Assembly (NCBI RefSeq): GCF_023898315.1
Contig: NC_064621.1
Location: 122,205,561 to 122,269,560, forward strand
Source: Schistocerca nitens
Lineage: Eukaryota > Arthropoda > Insecta > Orthoptera > Acrididae
Reading direction: 5' to 3'
Length of the DNA stretch: 64,000 bases
The position numbers were made by a program, and so were the translations under genes. The notes under the pieces are model-generated. The model searched no databases, was not told the DNA's origin, and was given only the letters and a program-made list of their open reading frames with translations. Shown piece by piece: positions 36,000 to 48,069 of the stretch. Every line of letters begins with the position of its first letter. Position 1 is the stretch's first letter.

Positions 36000-36230
36000 C
36001 AAAAGTATCTGAGGATCAGTTTTGTTAGTCTGTTGTTACCCATCCTATTTCTTTATGTGGCAAGAATGGGCCTCATATCCACATCTGGCCACAACAGTCT
36101 CAATATTCAACAATTTCCTTAAATCACACTGTTTTCTAATATTTTACAACAACCGAGACCAATAAATATTATTTTTACACATAACTGTGTAGTTACTGAA
36201 TATACAATTCACTGTATATGAGGGGTAATC
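36000..36230 (+). mobile_element. Diverged tRNA-derived SINE
   Basis: CATATCCACATCTGGCCA, then CAGTCTCAATATTCAACAATTTCC, parallels the SINE at 37022 and the less decayed copy at 1758. Boundaries are approximate. Confidence 0.5.
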
Positions 36231-36534
36231 AAAGTTTTAATCATCATCTCGACGAAATAAAGTTACACGTTTCATGTTTAGTTTGTTTGCAGTACCACAG
36301 CAGACTCACAGAGGAGTAGTAACAACACAACACAATCGGTCTCAGTTTGATCAATGGACTGTGCCATTTGGTTCTGGCTCCTCTTACTGCATGCTATGGT
36401 GTGGTGGTGAGGGGTGTTTAAATGTGTACCAGGACCGCAGACATTTACCCGTAAATTACAAAAAAATAATTACACAACTTTATTTTTTTGAGTAAGACTT
36501 AAATCTTTATGACTAATCCCGATACATGTATAAC

Positions 36535-36790
36535 TGGGGTGAAAGGAATTGAAAGGAAATGGGATGCGAAAGAGATAGGAAGGAAATAATGCCACAGGTT
36601 ATGTGGCAATGCAATGGCAAGAGTTGAAAAATTTGTGTTGGACCGGGATTTGAACCTGGATGCTCCACTTCTCTCCAGACATGCTTTCTGTCAGATCCAA
36701 ACATTCTACTTCCTGCTCGCCACACTGCGACAACTCCCACCCAGTAACATCCTGCTCGCAGATTCCCAATTTGTGTAGGAGTCTGGACAT
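36535..36790 (-). mobile_element. tRNA-derived SINE
   Basis: On the minus strand a B-box-like GGTTCAAATCCCGGTCC (36639-36658) follows a tRNA-like stretch ending AAGTGGAGCATCCA. The body runs ACACAAATTTTTCAACTC and ends in a CCTTTC-rich tail near 36540. It differs in body from the other SINEs in the window. The target duplication was not resolved. Confidence 0.65.
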
Positions 36791-37021
36791 TTGTTGTAAA
36801 TCTACACAAACTTTTTCATCAAACAGCCATTGCACACATAGAATTATAGACATGGGCGATGTCTGTTGTGTTGTACATGTCCTACAGAACAGACTCCACT
36901 CCTGTATATAATCCTGATATTTTCTCATGTTTTTAAGGCACATGTACAAAATTTTGGATTAATAAAATATTCAGTGTTAGAGCAACAGTAAAATGAGCAT
37001 GTGTTAAGACTCATACTTCTA

Positions 37022-37290
37022 ACATGGCATAGGGGTTAAAATACTGTTCCTTATCCGGGAGAAGTATGCTCCAAATCCCCATATGGCCAGAATAATTTCA
37101 GTTTTCCACAATTTCCCTGCATCACAGAATGTTGTGATCACCTGAATTAAGTCATACCCAAATCCTTTCATCATGCTTCCGATCCTTCATTATCTTTCAT
37201 TATTCTGTACAATCCCCTTAACACACTCCCCTCCTCTTTCTTTAATACTGCAAAAAGCAGTGTCGAATAATCAGTTTTCCAAGTATATTC
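37022..37290 (+). mobile_element. Diverged tRNA-derived SINE (same family as 1758)
   Basis: It has an A-box-like GGCATAGGGGTTAAAATACTG (37027), a mutated B box (TGCTCCAAATCCCC), then TGGCCAGAATAATTTCAG and a polypyrimidine-rich end. It retains the tRNA-like head that the 1758 copy has lost. Confidence 0.6.
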
Positions 37291-37599
37291 TAGTTTTGTA
37301 AGCTATTGCGACACATGCTGCAATACAAAAAATTTGAAATTTTTCAATGTTGAGATCAGAAAATGAGTAGTATTAACAAGCTCATACATGTAACACATCT
37401 ATGCAAGGCTAACTTGTTGAGCTTAACTTTCAAACCAAAATTGTTCTTACAATGCTTCATGTTTAATGCAACACAATTTATATGTTGAGAAGATGATTAA
37501 TAGGTCCTGTGAGAGATGCTCAGACAAAACTTACAGAAACTGTTTTTTCTGTAAGATATATGAAATATAATTTAAGTGTTAAGAAATCTTTTCTGAGGG

Positions 37600-37800
37600 T
37601 GTAACATTACACAGCAGTGGAAAGTGGACAAAAACAGTTCAGACAAGAAGAGATAGAAGCTTAACTGTAGAGGGAGATCAGTAAGCATATTCAAATGGAA
37701 GTAAATTGCAGTACACGTGCATAGATGAAGAGGCTTGCACAGATCGTAATGCAGAGCTACTTCAAGCCAGTCTTCAGACTAAAGGCCACAACATACAGTT
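37600..37800 (+). pseudogene. RTE-like LINE 3' end, decayed
   Basis: GATGAAGAGGCTTGCACAGA and CTTCAGACTAAAGGCCACAA match the last 120 bases of the LINE at 1-1604. It is 5' truncated and ends about 115 bp before the LTR element. Confidence 0.65.
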
Positions 37801-37915
37801 ATATTCTTAAAAGTAAAGATAAACAGAATAAAAACACAACAAGAAGTGTGGATCATAGTTCTGCTAACTTAGTAAGAGTGTTAATATCATCTGATGACAA
37901 TGAAGTCTTAGTGTG

Positions 37916-38672
37916 TGCTGAGTGTGTAGGGCTGCCCTTTTGCTTATTTCAGCCATCGCATTTATGTTTATGTTTCGCAGGCCAGGCATGGCCCCTGCCT
38001 CACCTAGGAGGTTATTTGCAAACAGAAGAGATGAGGTAATCTGTACGGCATCCAGTGGCACATGTCTCACCACTACGTGTCACGCAAAGCACAGCACACA
38101 GCACTGCTGATTTATATCTTCACAGCCGTATGCTCACTCGATACCATGCACGTATCCTTTCACAGGTGTGTACTTAAGTCAGTGCTCCGCCCACAGAGAG
38201 CCAGTTACGTCCCTAGCTCTGAGCAACTGACAGCCGCCTCAAGTCTCCACTACGGACACCGCACGCTGCTGCCACTTAGCTGCCTGCCGAGGTGCCGTGC
38301 AGCCCTCATCCTGTACCATGTCCGAAGCTGTACGTCCAACAGCTGCTCCGAGAGCACCACTTCCCACTACTTGTTGTGATTGCCCATTTGCTCATCGCCT
38401 CTTAGGACTGCGTAGTAACCAGCAGACTGCTTACGAGTCTCTTAGGGCCGTGTCATCACAGCACCTGCTGCTCATCAGAAGACTGCCTATGAGTTACCAG
38501 CATCGTGGGACTGTCTCATCATTAATCTTCTCTGCTCTCAATACATTACTGTTCTCAAGTTTCATAGCCATTATTCTCAGGGGTTATATTTAGCTTAGTT
38601 CTTGTAATAAAAAGTTGTTACTGCAAAGTGTACATCTCACTTCAGTCAACCTCGCTACTGAAGAAGAGGACA
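37916..38672 (+). repeat. 5' LTR of a Gypsy-like retrotransposon
   Basis: Begins TGCTGAGTGTGTAGGGCTGCC and matches 40639-41417 along its length: GGAGGTTATTTGCA, TGTACTTAAGTC, CTGCTGCCACTT, TGCTTACGAG, TTCTCAGxG...TATATTTAGCTTA and a polyadenylation signal CTTGTAATAAA near 38600. Many substitutions separate the two LTRs, so the insertion is old. The 3' edge is uncertain by a few bases. Confidence 0.8.
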
Positions 38673-40638
38673 GAACATTTGGTGACTAGGTAACAGGTTT
38701 GGCATTTGGTCCTTCAAGCCTTTTCTCGTGTTCGATGCATCTTAGTTTGCTTGTTGAAGCAAGATTTGTTTTCAAGTTTGTTTGTGTGGTTTTTCAACCT
38801 AGTGGATTTTTGACTGTGGGATAGTTTGTTTTTTAGGCCAGCACATGCTTCTTGTGTTGCTGTAGTCTACAGACAGTGGCATCCATCACATTTCAACTTC
38901 CTATAACAGGACAAGTTTCTCAGTCTATGCACATTTGTGCACCAAGTTTCACAGTAACTGATGTCTCTTCAGCAGAGTTCTGTGTTGTTGGAGTGTGAAT
39001 TCTCTCAGCTGAAGCTGCTGGTCTGAGTTGTTTTCAGTACTTGACGGTTCAAGTTTCATTTGCTGGCAGGCATATTTTTGCATGAAGTTTGTGTGCCCCT
39101 TTCAATTATCATGTCTGTACCATAGTCAGAGCTGTGTTTGTCTCAAGCTGTTCATTTACAGGAGCAGCAAATTCAGAAACTGGTGCAAGACTTGACTCAG
39201 CTTGCTCACATTTTCGTTTTTACAGCTGCCTCTTGGCACACAGCTCCCACATTTGCACAAACTTTTCATGTGTCTGACAGTCAGAAAGAGGACTGGAACA
39301 TTTACGATCAACAGCTGCACTTTATGGCTTACGGTACACAAGGTATGCAACACAACACTCACTTTCTTGCACATGAGGCTGTAGAAATGTTTTGTTTGTG
39401 TTGTCAGATTTTTCCAGGCTCGTGTCCTGTAACATGGATCATGATTTGTTAGTGAAACATTTGGTTTACGTTTCTGTTGTGACAGTCGCCTCCAGCTAAG
39501 CAGTGTGCATGCCATGGTCTCGATTAATGTTGGTCAGTTGTCACCAAAGTGCTCTAGTGAGCTTCTTCAAGGAAAGTATCTGGACTCCACAAGTATTGTT
39601 ATTGTGTGCAGCAAGCTGGGCCATCTTCAGTCAGGTTCTTTGCAGAGTTTTTGTTTGAAGCAGCCCTCGTGTTTCGGTTCACAGGGTTCTACAGCAGCAG
39701 CCCCGCCACCCTCGGCCCAACCCTTGCCTGTGACTAACACCACAGAATGCCGATTCTTTCGTCATTGGTGTCAGTCCTGTCAGCACTGACCTTGTTTCAC
39801 CCTGCCACTCTTGGTCCAACCCTGGCCTGTGATGCCATCAGACACTGGTTCTCTCATCGTCGGTGTCAGTCCTGTCGGTGCCAGTGCTGTTACAGTTGGC
39901 CATCCTCTTGCTGTCAATTCTGTCAGCACCGATGTTAACTGTCTTATCAGTGAGTTCCTCTCCAGCACTGCCACGACTGGTTCTCTTACCACCACAACTG
40001 ACTGCTTCCGTTGCTGCTGCTGGCTTTCCTGCCGGTCTCACTGTTCCTGCTAACACTCTAGATCCTGTCATGTGTTCTTCCGGGCCATGGGTTATGCCTT
40101 CATGGAAGTTTTGCCACAAGCACTGCCGATGCCTGACCGGTGCAGCCATTGCATGCTGAAGCCATTTGCCATTCCCCTACAAGGACACGGTATGTTTGTT
40201 GTTTTGGGGATAACTTCCTAGTTTAGCAGTTTTATTCAGTATATTGAGCTGCCTTGCACTGAGCTTTTGGAAGCTATTCTGTGATTTTTCTGTGCTTTTG
40301 GTGTTGTTGTCTGTCTGTGGTCAAGGGTCCTACACCCCATTCTCAGAAGCCTTGTTCACTGCATCTTACATTCTAGTGCAAATGTTCATGCCCTGTCAGG
40401 GGTTAATTTTTTATTTAATGTTTTAGTTCTATTCAATGCTTGTGGACTGCAAGGCTGTGTTAAATTTCCCATCCATAAGTTGATCATTTCTCCAGCACAT
40501 GTTTACACATTGGCTGACTGGGCTATTATTTTGTTCCAGTTGTTTGTGCAGTCAGCACCAGTGGCTGTGGTGTGCCCCTCCCTTGTGAGTGGTGCTCCCT
40601 TTGAATGGCTGCACCATCTCCTTTTAAGGAGGGAGGGA
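38673..40638 (+). mobile_element. Internal region of a Gypsy-like LTR element, gag remnant only
   Basis: After the LTR comes CATTTGGTGACTAGG, the leader/primer-binding region. A short gag-like piece at 39138-39330 (QAVHLQEQQIQKLVQDL, then FHVSDSQKEDWNIYDQQLHF) resembles Gypsy-type Gag before its capsid domain. No protease, RT or integrase is found. Below 40 kb there is an imperfect 99-bp duplication (around 39714 and 39813). A purine tract AAGGAGGGAGGGA at 40626-40638 immediately precedes the 3' LTR, as expected for a polypurine tract. The element is an internally deleted, non-autonomous copy. Confidence 0.72.
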
Positions 40639-41417
40639 TGCTGAGTATTTAGAGCTGGCCCCTGCATATCTTGGCCACCACTTTTTATGCATATGTTTTG
40701 CAGGCCTGGAATCAAATAGGAGGTTATTTGCACACAGAAGAGGCACGTACTGTGTACAGTCAAGCCATTATCAGTAGCCACAATGTCAGAGGGGTGCCAG
40801 TCTCACCCCTATTTTGTGGCATGCAAGTCACAGTGCACAGTACTGCAATTACAGGCACTAATTTTGTCACATGTTCACGTGACACCACGATTGTATTCTT
40901 CTGCAGATGTGTACTTAAGTCGGCACTCTGCCCTGGAGAGCTAGTTATGCTTGCAGCTCCAAGTAACCAACAGCCGCTTCACATTTTCCACTATGTACAC
41001 AGCCCGCTGCTGCCACTTTGCTGCACACCAAGGTGCCGTGCTGTCCTCATCCTGAGCCACGTCCAACACTTCACTTCCACCAGCTGCTCCTAGGACATCG
41101 CTTTGAAGTATTTGTTGTGACTCCCCCCCCCCCCCCCCCACACACACACACCACCTTACAGGACTGCTTCATTACCAATAGACTGCTTACGAGCTCACAG
41201 CCTCATAGGACCATGTCGTCATACCACCTACTGCCTCCGAATTGACAGCCTTGTAAAACTGTGTCATTATCAATCGTCCCTGCTTTTCAATACATTGCTG
41301 TTCTCAAATGTCATAATCGTTATTCTCAGAGTCTATATTTAGCTTAATTCTTGTAATAAACAGTTATTGTAAAACACATGTCTCACTTCAGCAAGTCTTA
41401 TTGCTACAGAAGAGTAT
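40639..41417 (+). repeat. 3' LTR of a Gypsy-like retrotransposon
   Basis: Starts TGCTGAGTATTTAGAGCTGG right after the purine tract, mirrors the 5' LTR, and contains CTTGTAATAAA near 41355. A C run with CA repeats (41125-41150) is an insertion relative to the 5' LTR. The 5-bp target duplication is not convincingly preserved. Confidence 0.8.
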
Positions 41418-41419
41418 AT

Positions 41420-41705
41420 GTGACTATTCAAACCCATGCACAGGTCAGCATATTACAGCACACTATAACAGTATTTGCTCCATTAAAACTTGGTTCAACA
41501 CTTTTTTTCCTTGAAAACTTCATGGCCAATAACGTCTACAGAATGTTATCTGTAAGAAGCTGAAACAAAAAGCAACTAAATGTGATGATACCAATTTCTG
41601 GGGCAAAGTGATGACAAAAATTTGTTTGTTATTTGAGCCTAGAAATCAAATTTCCAGCTTGTCAGTTTTGTTTTCACATGTTATTCACTCCCCCCCCCCC
41701 CCCCC

Positions 41706-41741
<36 letters not shown>

Positions 41742-42250
41742 CTAACACACGAGAAATTAAAATATCATTAAAACAAACATCATGTATGTGGTTTTGCATG
41801 TTTTATTTCAGTTGGTCTGCATACCAGCTGTACTGTGTAACAACTTCGAAATTAGAAACTTTAGAAACTGTTTCACTGTTATTTTCAAATCTGTCATCTT
41901 GACATGCTCTTTCTTGAGAGTCAGTTAATTCTGTACACTGAAAGCAAAAAGAGAAAGATATTCTTTAGACAGTCAGCAGCTACCATCATAATAAAAGCTA
42001 TGCACTCTTTATCATAAAGCCTGCTACAATGCAAAGAAAAGAAAAGTGTACCAGTTGATAGATAGAATCAAACAATGTAAATGACAGATATAAATGAGAT
42101 ATCAAGTCACACACAAAAGGAGAGACAACGAAAGAGTTTATGATATAGATAATTACCAAGTTCACAACCTAAATTTGAACATACTTCTGCGAAATTATTA
42201 GTTAAAAGAAGTAGGGAGGTTAAATAGCAGTATGAGCACAGCACAGTACA
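41420..42250. other. Intron DNA with poly-C/(AC)n tract
   Basis: A C run followed by (AC)n at about 41691-41737; otherwise nothing recognised. Confidence 0.45.
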
Positions 42251-42261
42251 GTGCTATGACC

Positions 42262-42545
42262 CAGCATCAGTATCATTATCTTGCCTTAAGTGGCCAAAGA
42301 TGGCTGACCAGCACACCTGGTTCACATTCACTGATGACATAATGATCTGGACTGAGGGTGAGATCACCCCATCCACATTCACCAGAACGTCAGCACCTTC
42401 TCCCCCATTCTCTTCACCTGGCCCCTCAACCCAACAAGCTGCCTTCCTCAATGTTGACCTCCACTTCATCAGTACATCTGTCCATGTCAAACCTACCAAC
42501 CTCCAGCAATACCTGCAGCTTGACAGCTGCCACCCATTCCATAGA
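42262..42545 (+). pseudogene. Penelope-like RT fragment
   Basis: The plus-strand frame reads WFTFTDDIMIWTEGE, the RT catalytic segment (normally RYVDDIFLIW). It continues AAFLNVDLHFISTSVHVKPTN and LQQYLQLDSCHP, which match the PLE RT thumb region (FLD...KPT...YLxxxSCHP). About 95 residues; both ends truncated. It stops against the 3' end of the LINE at 42551. Confidence 0.75.
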
Positions 42546-42756
42546 GTCTATTTGTTTTGGTTTCTTTTGTTTTAGAGTGCAAAAGCAATGAGAATCGTAT
42601 GTACCCGTCAGAAGTGCAGAAAACACAGAAAAAAGTTAAAAATGACTACCAGTACATGTTAAGCCCAATTGACGGAAGGAAAGACTGCTAAAAACAGGCA
42701 CTTGGAGAAACGTCCATAAAATGTGCCATAGAGAAATGGAAGTCTTGAACTACAGA

Positions 42757-44956
42757 TTAAATTACCTGTGCCATATTGCTACGATGGATAAAAAGTAAAA
42801 CGAGGTCGACAGCCTGTGTGCCATTCGCTAAAACGTTCCATAACTCAGACGGCAAACATAAATGAGAACATAAGTGGTTAAAAAAATGGCATTCTGTCAG
42901 AAAATGGTGAAACCCAAAGGTTGACAGCAATAAGCACAAAGTGGTGGAGGAGCACCACTTAACAAACGGCGATGGCTTAAAGGACAGAGCCCAATACGCA
43001 GCTTAGCTAAAATGATCTTCCCAAAGTAGAGGAGAAGATCATCCGAGCCGCTACGAGAGGCTTAATTCCCCAGGGCTTGTTCCCATGAAGGGAGGCCAGT
43101 GATGATGTCAAAGTGACACCACCTGTCGACAGATGACAACAGAGAGAACATCAGATGGAATGGAAGAACTAGTGGGCCGAGGTACAAGGACCGCAGTTGG
43201 CAGCAGCATCAGCCGCCTCATTTCCCGTCAGACCAACATGACTAGGAACCCACATAGACAACACAGTCGCTCCATCAAGAGTGTGCAAGCGACAGCTTTC
43301 CTGGACCCATTGCACAAGGGATGGACGGTGTACAGCCCAAACAGGCTGTGAAGGGCACTGAGAGAGCCAGAGCAGATGACGCAATTGAAAAGCCTGTGTC
43401 TCCGGATGTACTGCGTGGCCTGATACAGGGTAAAGAGCTCTGGTGTAAATACTGAGCAGTGTTCCAGAAGCCGAAATCAAAAACTGTCAGTGCCAATGTC
43501 AAAAAACTTACAGCAATAGATCAACGTTGAAGTAGTATCCTTAGGAAGTGAATGAAAGCCAATATGAACATGGGCCACCGCATGAAGCCAAGACGGTGAA
43601 AGTGGCAGGTAACGTGAAGTTAAACTGCCAGAGCAAGTGCCAAAAGTGAACTCCAGGAGATAAAACAGAAGAGGGATGCGCCCCATACACGTGATCAAAA
43701 GAGTCATCGAAGAAGGAGGCATAGTGTGGGTGGCTACAAATGGCAGACAAATGGCATGCGTATCTGCCGAGGAGAAAATCACTGTGGTATGACAGTGGTA
43801 ACTGGTAGAATGGCAGCTTCTGCATACAGACTCCCAACCAGGTTTTTGTAAAAGGCACCAGTGGCCAAACAGATCCCACAATGGTGGATTTTATTGAGAC
43901 TGAATAAGACAGATGGATATGCAAATGCATAAACGAAACACCCATAGTCTAGATTCGAACGAACAAGGGATCCATACAAATGGAGGAGGGTGGTCCAATC
44001 CACTCCCCAGGAACTACCACTGCGGAAACGGACACTGAGGGACCACGTACAGTGTGCGACCAGGTAAGACATACGGGAGGACCAAGAAAGTTTCCTATTG
44101 GGCATGTGACCCAGGATTTATGTAGCTTCAACAAACGAAAGAGCAACAGGCCCAAGAAGGAAAGACAGTGGAAGAAACAAATTGTGCTGCCAGAAATTCA
44201 TACAAACAGTTTTGTCAGTGGAAAAGCAAAAGCCACTGTCGATGCTTAATGAGTAAAGATTATCAAGACATCGCTGAAGATGCCGCTCATGGAGACAAGT
44301 CTGTGGAGAACTGCAATAGATCGCAAAATGTCAATGAAAAGGGAGCCGAAGAGGCCCAATGGGAGACAGGCCATAATAGGGTTAATGGCGAGAGCAAACA
44401 AGATGAGGCTCAGGATGGAACCCCGAGGCACATCGATTTTCCGGATAAAGGAGTCCTACAAGGTAGAACCCACATCACCGAAGGTCACCAGGGAGGAATA
44501 AAGCTTCCAGTCGGGCTTAGAAAGCAACCATTTCGGTGTGCATGTGGGTGTGGTAGGAGTCAGCAAATGAATAGCACATGGGAAATGGTAAACCTAGTAT
44601 GTGTCAGAGAGAATGGACCACTTGAGATGATGGGCAAGCTGGGCAGTGCAGAAGGAGAGGTCCAAATGGGAATAGGTGTGGGAGGAGTCTGAAAGGAATG
44701 TGGGTGTTCCCGTCTTAAGACAAATGAGTTTAAGTTGATTGAGAAGAACAGCCAAGAGGGCACTTCTTGGACACACTCTGGAAGAACCCCAAAGGGGATG
44801 GTGCACATTAAAGCAGCAGAAAGGGTTGATGGAGCTGCCCAATAAGCTGGAGGATCTCTGCCCTGGTGACACCGAATGATGGAGGGATGTAAATCGTACA
44901 AAGTGAAAAGGTCAAGTGAGGAAGGAAAATGCAGACTGCAACTTGAAGCCAGATAG
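42757..44956 (-). pseudogene. LINE endonuclease C-term, deleted RT and RNase H
   Basis: Resumes the endonuclease with FTLYDLHPS, NLNSFVLRREHPHSF and HLDLSFCTAQLAHHL (44950-44600). Only about 150 bp later comes PRGSILSLILFALAINPI...LFIDI, the RT motif B to C region, with FVDD altered to FIDI. The RT fingers are therefore deleted (roughly 0.9 kb missing by family expectation). Then SWGVDWTTLLHLYGSLVRSNLDYG (44050-43950), an RNase H end VPSHVGLTGNEAADAAAN (43250-43190), and a zinc-finger-like C-terminus AKLRIG...CAYCCQPLGFHHFLTECHFF (43010-42860). Confidence 0.8.
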
Positions 44957-45559
44957 CAGGCACCGACTCCATGGAGCCTGAGGGGGCCCAAGCCCCCCCA
45001 AAAATTCATTGGGGGGGGGGGGGGGCAGCACCCACAATAATTTAAGAAAATTATTAATTTTATTATGCTTTGAAAAATCACAAAATTGTGTTGGAATTTT
45101 TTATTTTCCTTGTTTGATGATAGTTACCTTTTAAAATACATTCAGTAATGAGTTAAAACAAATAATTATTATGGTAGTAAGCAGGTTAACTGAAAATGAG
45201 TGGTGTGAATCATGATAGTGTTACAGTGCTACGGGAACTCTTAGAATTTGTCCCAGTGCACGAACCTTCGGGTAAAGTCTGGCACTGGCGGGCCAGCGCT
45301 GCGGCTGCAGCGACATCAAAAGGGCTGCAGCAGAAGTGCCTGGAACCCTCTGCCTTACGTCACCTTGACGATTCAAGACATTACGACGCCGTGGCTATAT
45401 AAAGCCCACCCTGCTGTCACAGTCAATCAGTGTGGATAGTTTCGTTCAGCGCATGCTGCAGACATGTTTAGTATTCCGACTTTAGTGTCTAGTGGACTAT
45501 TTTATACGGCTATATTTTATTCATTTACTTTAGTCTCTTAGTGCATTGTGAATTAAGTT

Positions 45560-47610
45560 TGCAAAGGATAAATTTGTTACCAAAAAGGCACGCTTAGAAG
45601 TTGATGATACTGTAAGTTAACCTCCAACAATTATTGTGTCGTGAATTGCTTCGTCGTCTTCACACGAGAACCACTCACAGCCGAAACCTAGACAATCCAG
45701 TAAGGGAAGATCACTTCAGAAGTCTTGGTTGATCAAATATAGATGGCTAGAATATGAAGCATCTACCGAAAAAGTTTTTTGCAAAACCTGCAAAGAGGCA
45801 GATGCTAAAAATCTATTACAATTTTCTCAAAAAAAGATGCACTTACTTCCGTAGGGTTTTCTAACTGGAAAAAGGCTTTGGAAAAGTTCCATCTTCCTGA
45901 AAATATGTTTACGCATGAAGAAGGTGTTCTGAAACTAAATTCTATCACTAACCAAAGTGTGGCCTCCCAATTGAACGAACAGTTAGATAATGATATGAAG
46001 AAAGGCTGTGTAGCTCTTGAGACAATTTTTACTAACGTGCAATTTCTATGCCGACAAGAACTAGCAATTAGAGAGCATGAAGATGTAAACTCAAAATTTT
46101 TTTTCAATTGTTTGAACTCGAAAAGAACGACATACCTGAGTTTAAAGATTGGTTAGGGCGTTCGGGGTATAAGTGGATGTCCCACAATACTCAAAACGAG
46201 ATCATTGATCTCCTAGTAAAGTCTGTGTTGAGAAAGGTATTGGCCTCAGTCAATAAGACTGAACATTTTTCTATTATGGTTGATGAAACAAGTGATTCTT
46301 CGATTCACAAACAAGTGTCATTTTGTATTCATACTGTTGATGATTCCTTAATCATCAATGAAGACTTTATTGGCTTATACAAGACTCCTAACACTGAATC
46401 ACACACACTGTTTAGTATTTTAAAAGACTTTTCGCTTGTCTTGATTTGTCAATGGATAATTTAAGAGGACAGTGTTATGATGGTGCCTCGAATATGAGAG
46501 TTAAGTTCAAAGGACTAAAAATGTTAGTTTTGGATATACAACCAAAAGCATGTTATGTGCACTGCACTGCTCACAGTTTAGACTTGGAAGTTGCAGACAG
46601 TCTCCACCATCTCATGTCTATAAGGGATATTATGGCTTTAGCGAAGGACTTCATGAACGCCGTAAGGGAATCCAACAAAAGGATGGGACTTTTCAGAAGC
46701 ATACGCTGTGAGAGTGCCAAAGACCAAGCTGGTTTACGATCCCTTTGCCCGACTCGATGGACTATGCGAGCTTCTGGTATCTTGAGAATACTGAAAAACT
46801 TTGAAGAACTTCTAGAGTTTCTTGAAACATTTTCTGCAGAGGACAAAACAGAGGCAGGTTACAAATGTGCAGGCTACCTTGAGACAATGTTACAATTTAA
46901 GACTTATTTCTTTTTACATCTTTATTGCCATGCAATGAACTCGGTAAAGGATGTCAAAGCAAAAATTCAATGCCCCCATCCAAGTGTTGCTGATCTGGAA
47001 AAAATATATGAGGGCTCGATTCGTATATTGAATGGAAGGCGTGATAGTTTTGAACACTTCTGAGAATTGTGTTTAAAAGAAAAACCTTCACCAGTTGATC
47101 ACACTTTCAAAACCCCAAAGGAATACTACAAAACTGTTTACATTGAAGTTTGTGAAACGGCGTAGTCTTGCATTACTGAGCGGTTTGCTTCAACTGGACT
47201 CACACAGGTCATTGCATTTGAACAAGAGTGCTTGCTTCTAGTAAACAGAGGTGAAACAATTTTGGAAAAATCAACCGAGTTTTTCAAAAATGACATAGAC
47301 ATTGGGAGACTGCGCTTAGACTTGAATATGTTAGCCGAAATTGCTAATAAAAAACAACTGGTCTTAAAAAACGTGTGATATAAGCAAGTACATTACACAA
47401 GAGCCTGCAGTTGGAGAAATGTTATGTGAAGTAGCGAAGTGCATTAAGCTTCTCCAAGTAGTTCCAATCACAACAGCAACAGCAGAATGGTCATTTAGCA
47501 CCCTTAGATGCCTGAAGTCATATCTCTGATCAACAATGGGACAGAAGCAATTGAACAACTTGACTGTCCTTCATGCCCACAGAGATGATTTGGAAGAAAT
47601 GGATATCTGA
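45560..47610 (+). pseudogene. hAT transposase with TTF-type zinc finger, DUF4371 and dimerisation domain
   Basis: Order on the plus strand: a zinc-finger-like WLEYE...KVFCKTCKE (about 45745-45800), then FSNWKKALEKFHLPE. DUF4371 follows with IIDLLVKSVLRKVLASV, FSIMVDETSDSSIHKQ (first catalytic Asp, 46265-46310) and LRGQCYDGASNM...YVHCTAHSLDLEVADS (second Asp). Then an alpha-helical insert (46600-47060) and the C-terminal hAT dimerisation motif TATAEWSFSTLRCLKSYL...LNNLTVLHAHRDDLEEMD, ending TGA 47608-47610. Frameshifts near the T run at 46096 and at 46440, and stops at 47061 and 47164, inactivate it. Related host proteins (ZMYM1, P52rIPK) derive from this family, but here it sits between transposon ends. 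Confidence 0.88.
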
Positions 47611-47743
47611 CCAGACATCAACTACTTCATATTCAGTAATCCAGTCAGATGGTCGACATTTGCACCTTTCTAAAGACACTCTAGGCCTAATAATGGCACT
47701 TAGAGCAATGGCACTTTATAAAATAAAAATAGAGAATTAAATA

Positions 47744-48069
47744 CATAGCACTCCGTATTCAGGCCACAAGGGGCTTATCGGGACAATCCAACCGCCATGT
47801 CATCCTTAGCTGAGGATGCGGATAGGAGGGGCATGCGCTCAGCACACTGCTCTTCCAGTTGTTATGACGGTTTTCTTTGACCGGAGCCGCTACTATTCAG
47901 TCGAGTAGCTCATCAATTGGCATCACGAGGCTGAGTGCACCCCGTAAAATGGCAACAGCGCATGATGGCCTGGATGGTCACCCATCCAAGTGCCGGCCAC
48001 GCCCAACAGTGCTTAACTTCGGTGATCTGACGGGAACCAGTGTATCCCCTGTGACAAGGCCATTGCCCA
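47744..48069 (-). mobile_element. 5S-rRNA-derived SINE (SINE3 type) nested in the hAT element
   Basis: Flanked by a 9-bp AATTAAATA (47735-47743 and 48070-48078). The minus-strand head, about 48055-47966, resembles 5S rRNA, with CCGTCAGATCACCGAAGTTA, GCACTTGGATGGGTGACCA and the internal promoter region between them. The body then runs to about 47760 with ATCCGCATCCTCAGCTA-like sequence. 5S heads define SINE3 elements. It is too diverged and lacks the 5S 3' half, so it is not a functional rRNA gene. Confidence 0.82.

Noticed and set aside
39138-39452. A domesticated gag (Arc-like) gene
   Set aside because: The frame is short, lacks a complete capsid domain, and lies between two LTRs with a polypurine tract.
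39780-40159. Several overlapping frames of 70-103 residues on both strands
   Set aside because: Low-complexity Ser/Val/Leu or Thr/Ala text from an internally duplicated, GC-richer stretch of the LTR element; no known domain and no agreement between frames.
45560-47610. A host ZMYM1/P52rIPK-like gene
   Set aside because: Frameshifts, stops, hAT-type ends and position inside a LINE show a transposase pseudogene rather than a domesticated gene.
47966-48069. A 5S rRNA gene on the minus strand
   Set aside because: The similarity covers only part of 5S with many changes, continues into a SINE body and has a 9-bp target duplication.
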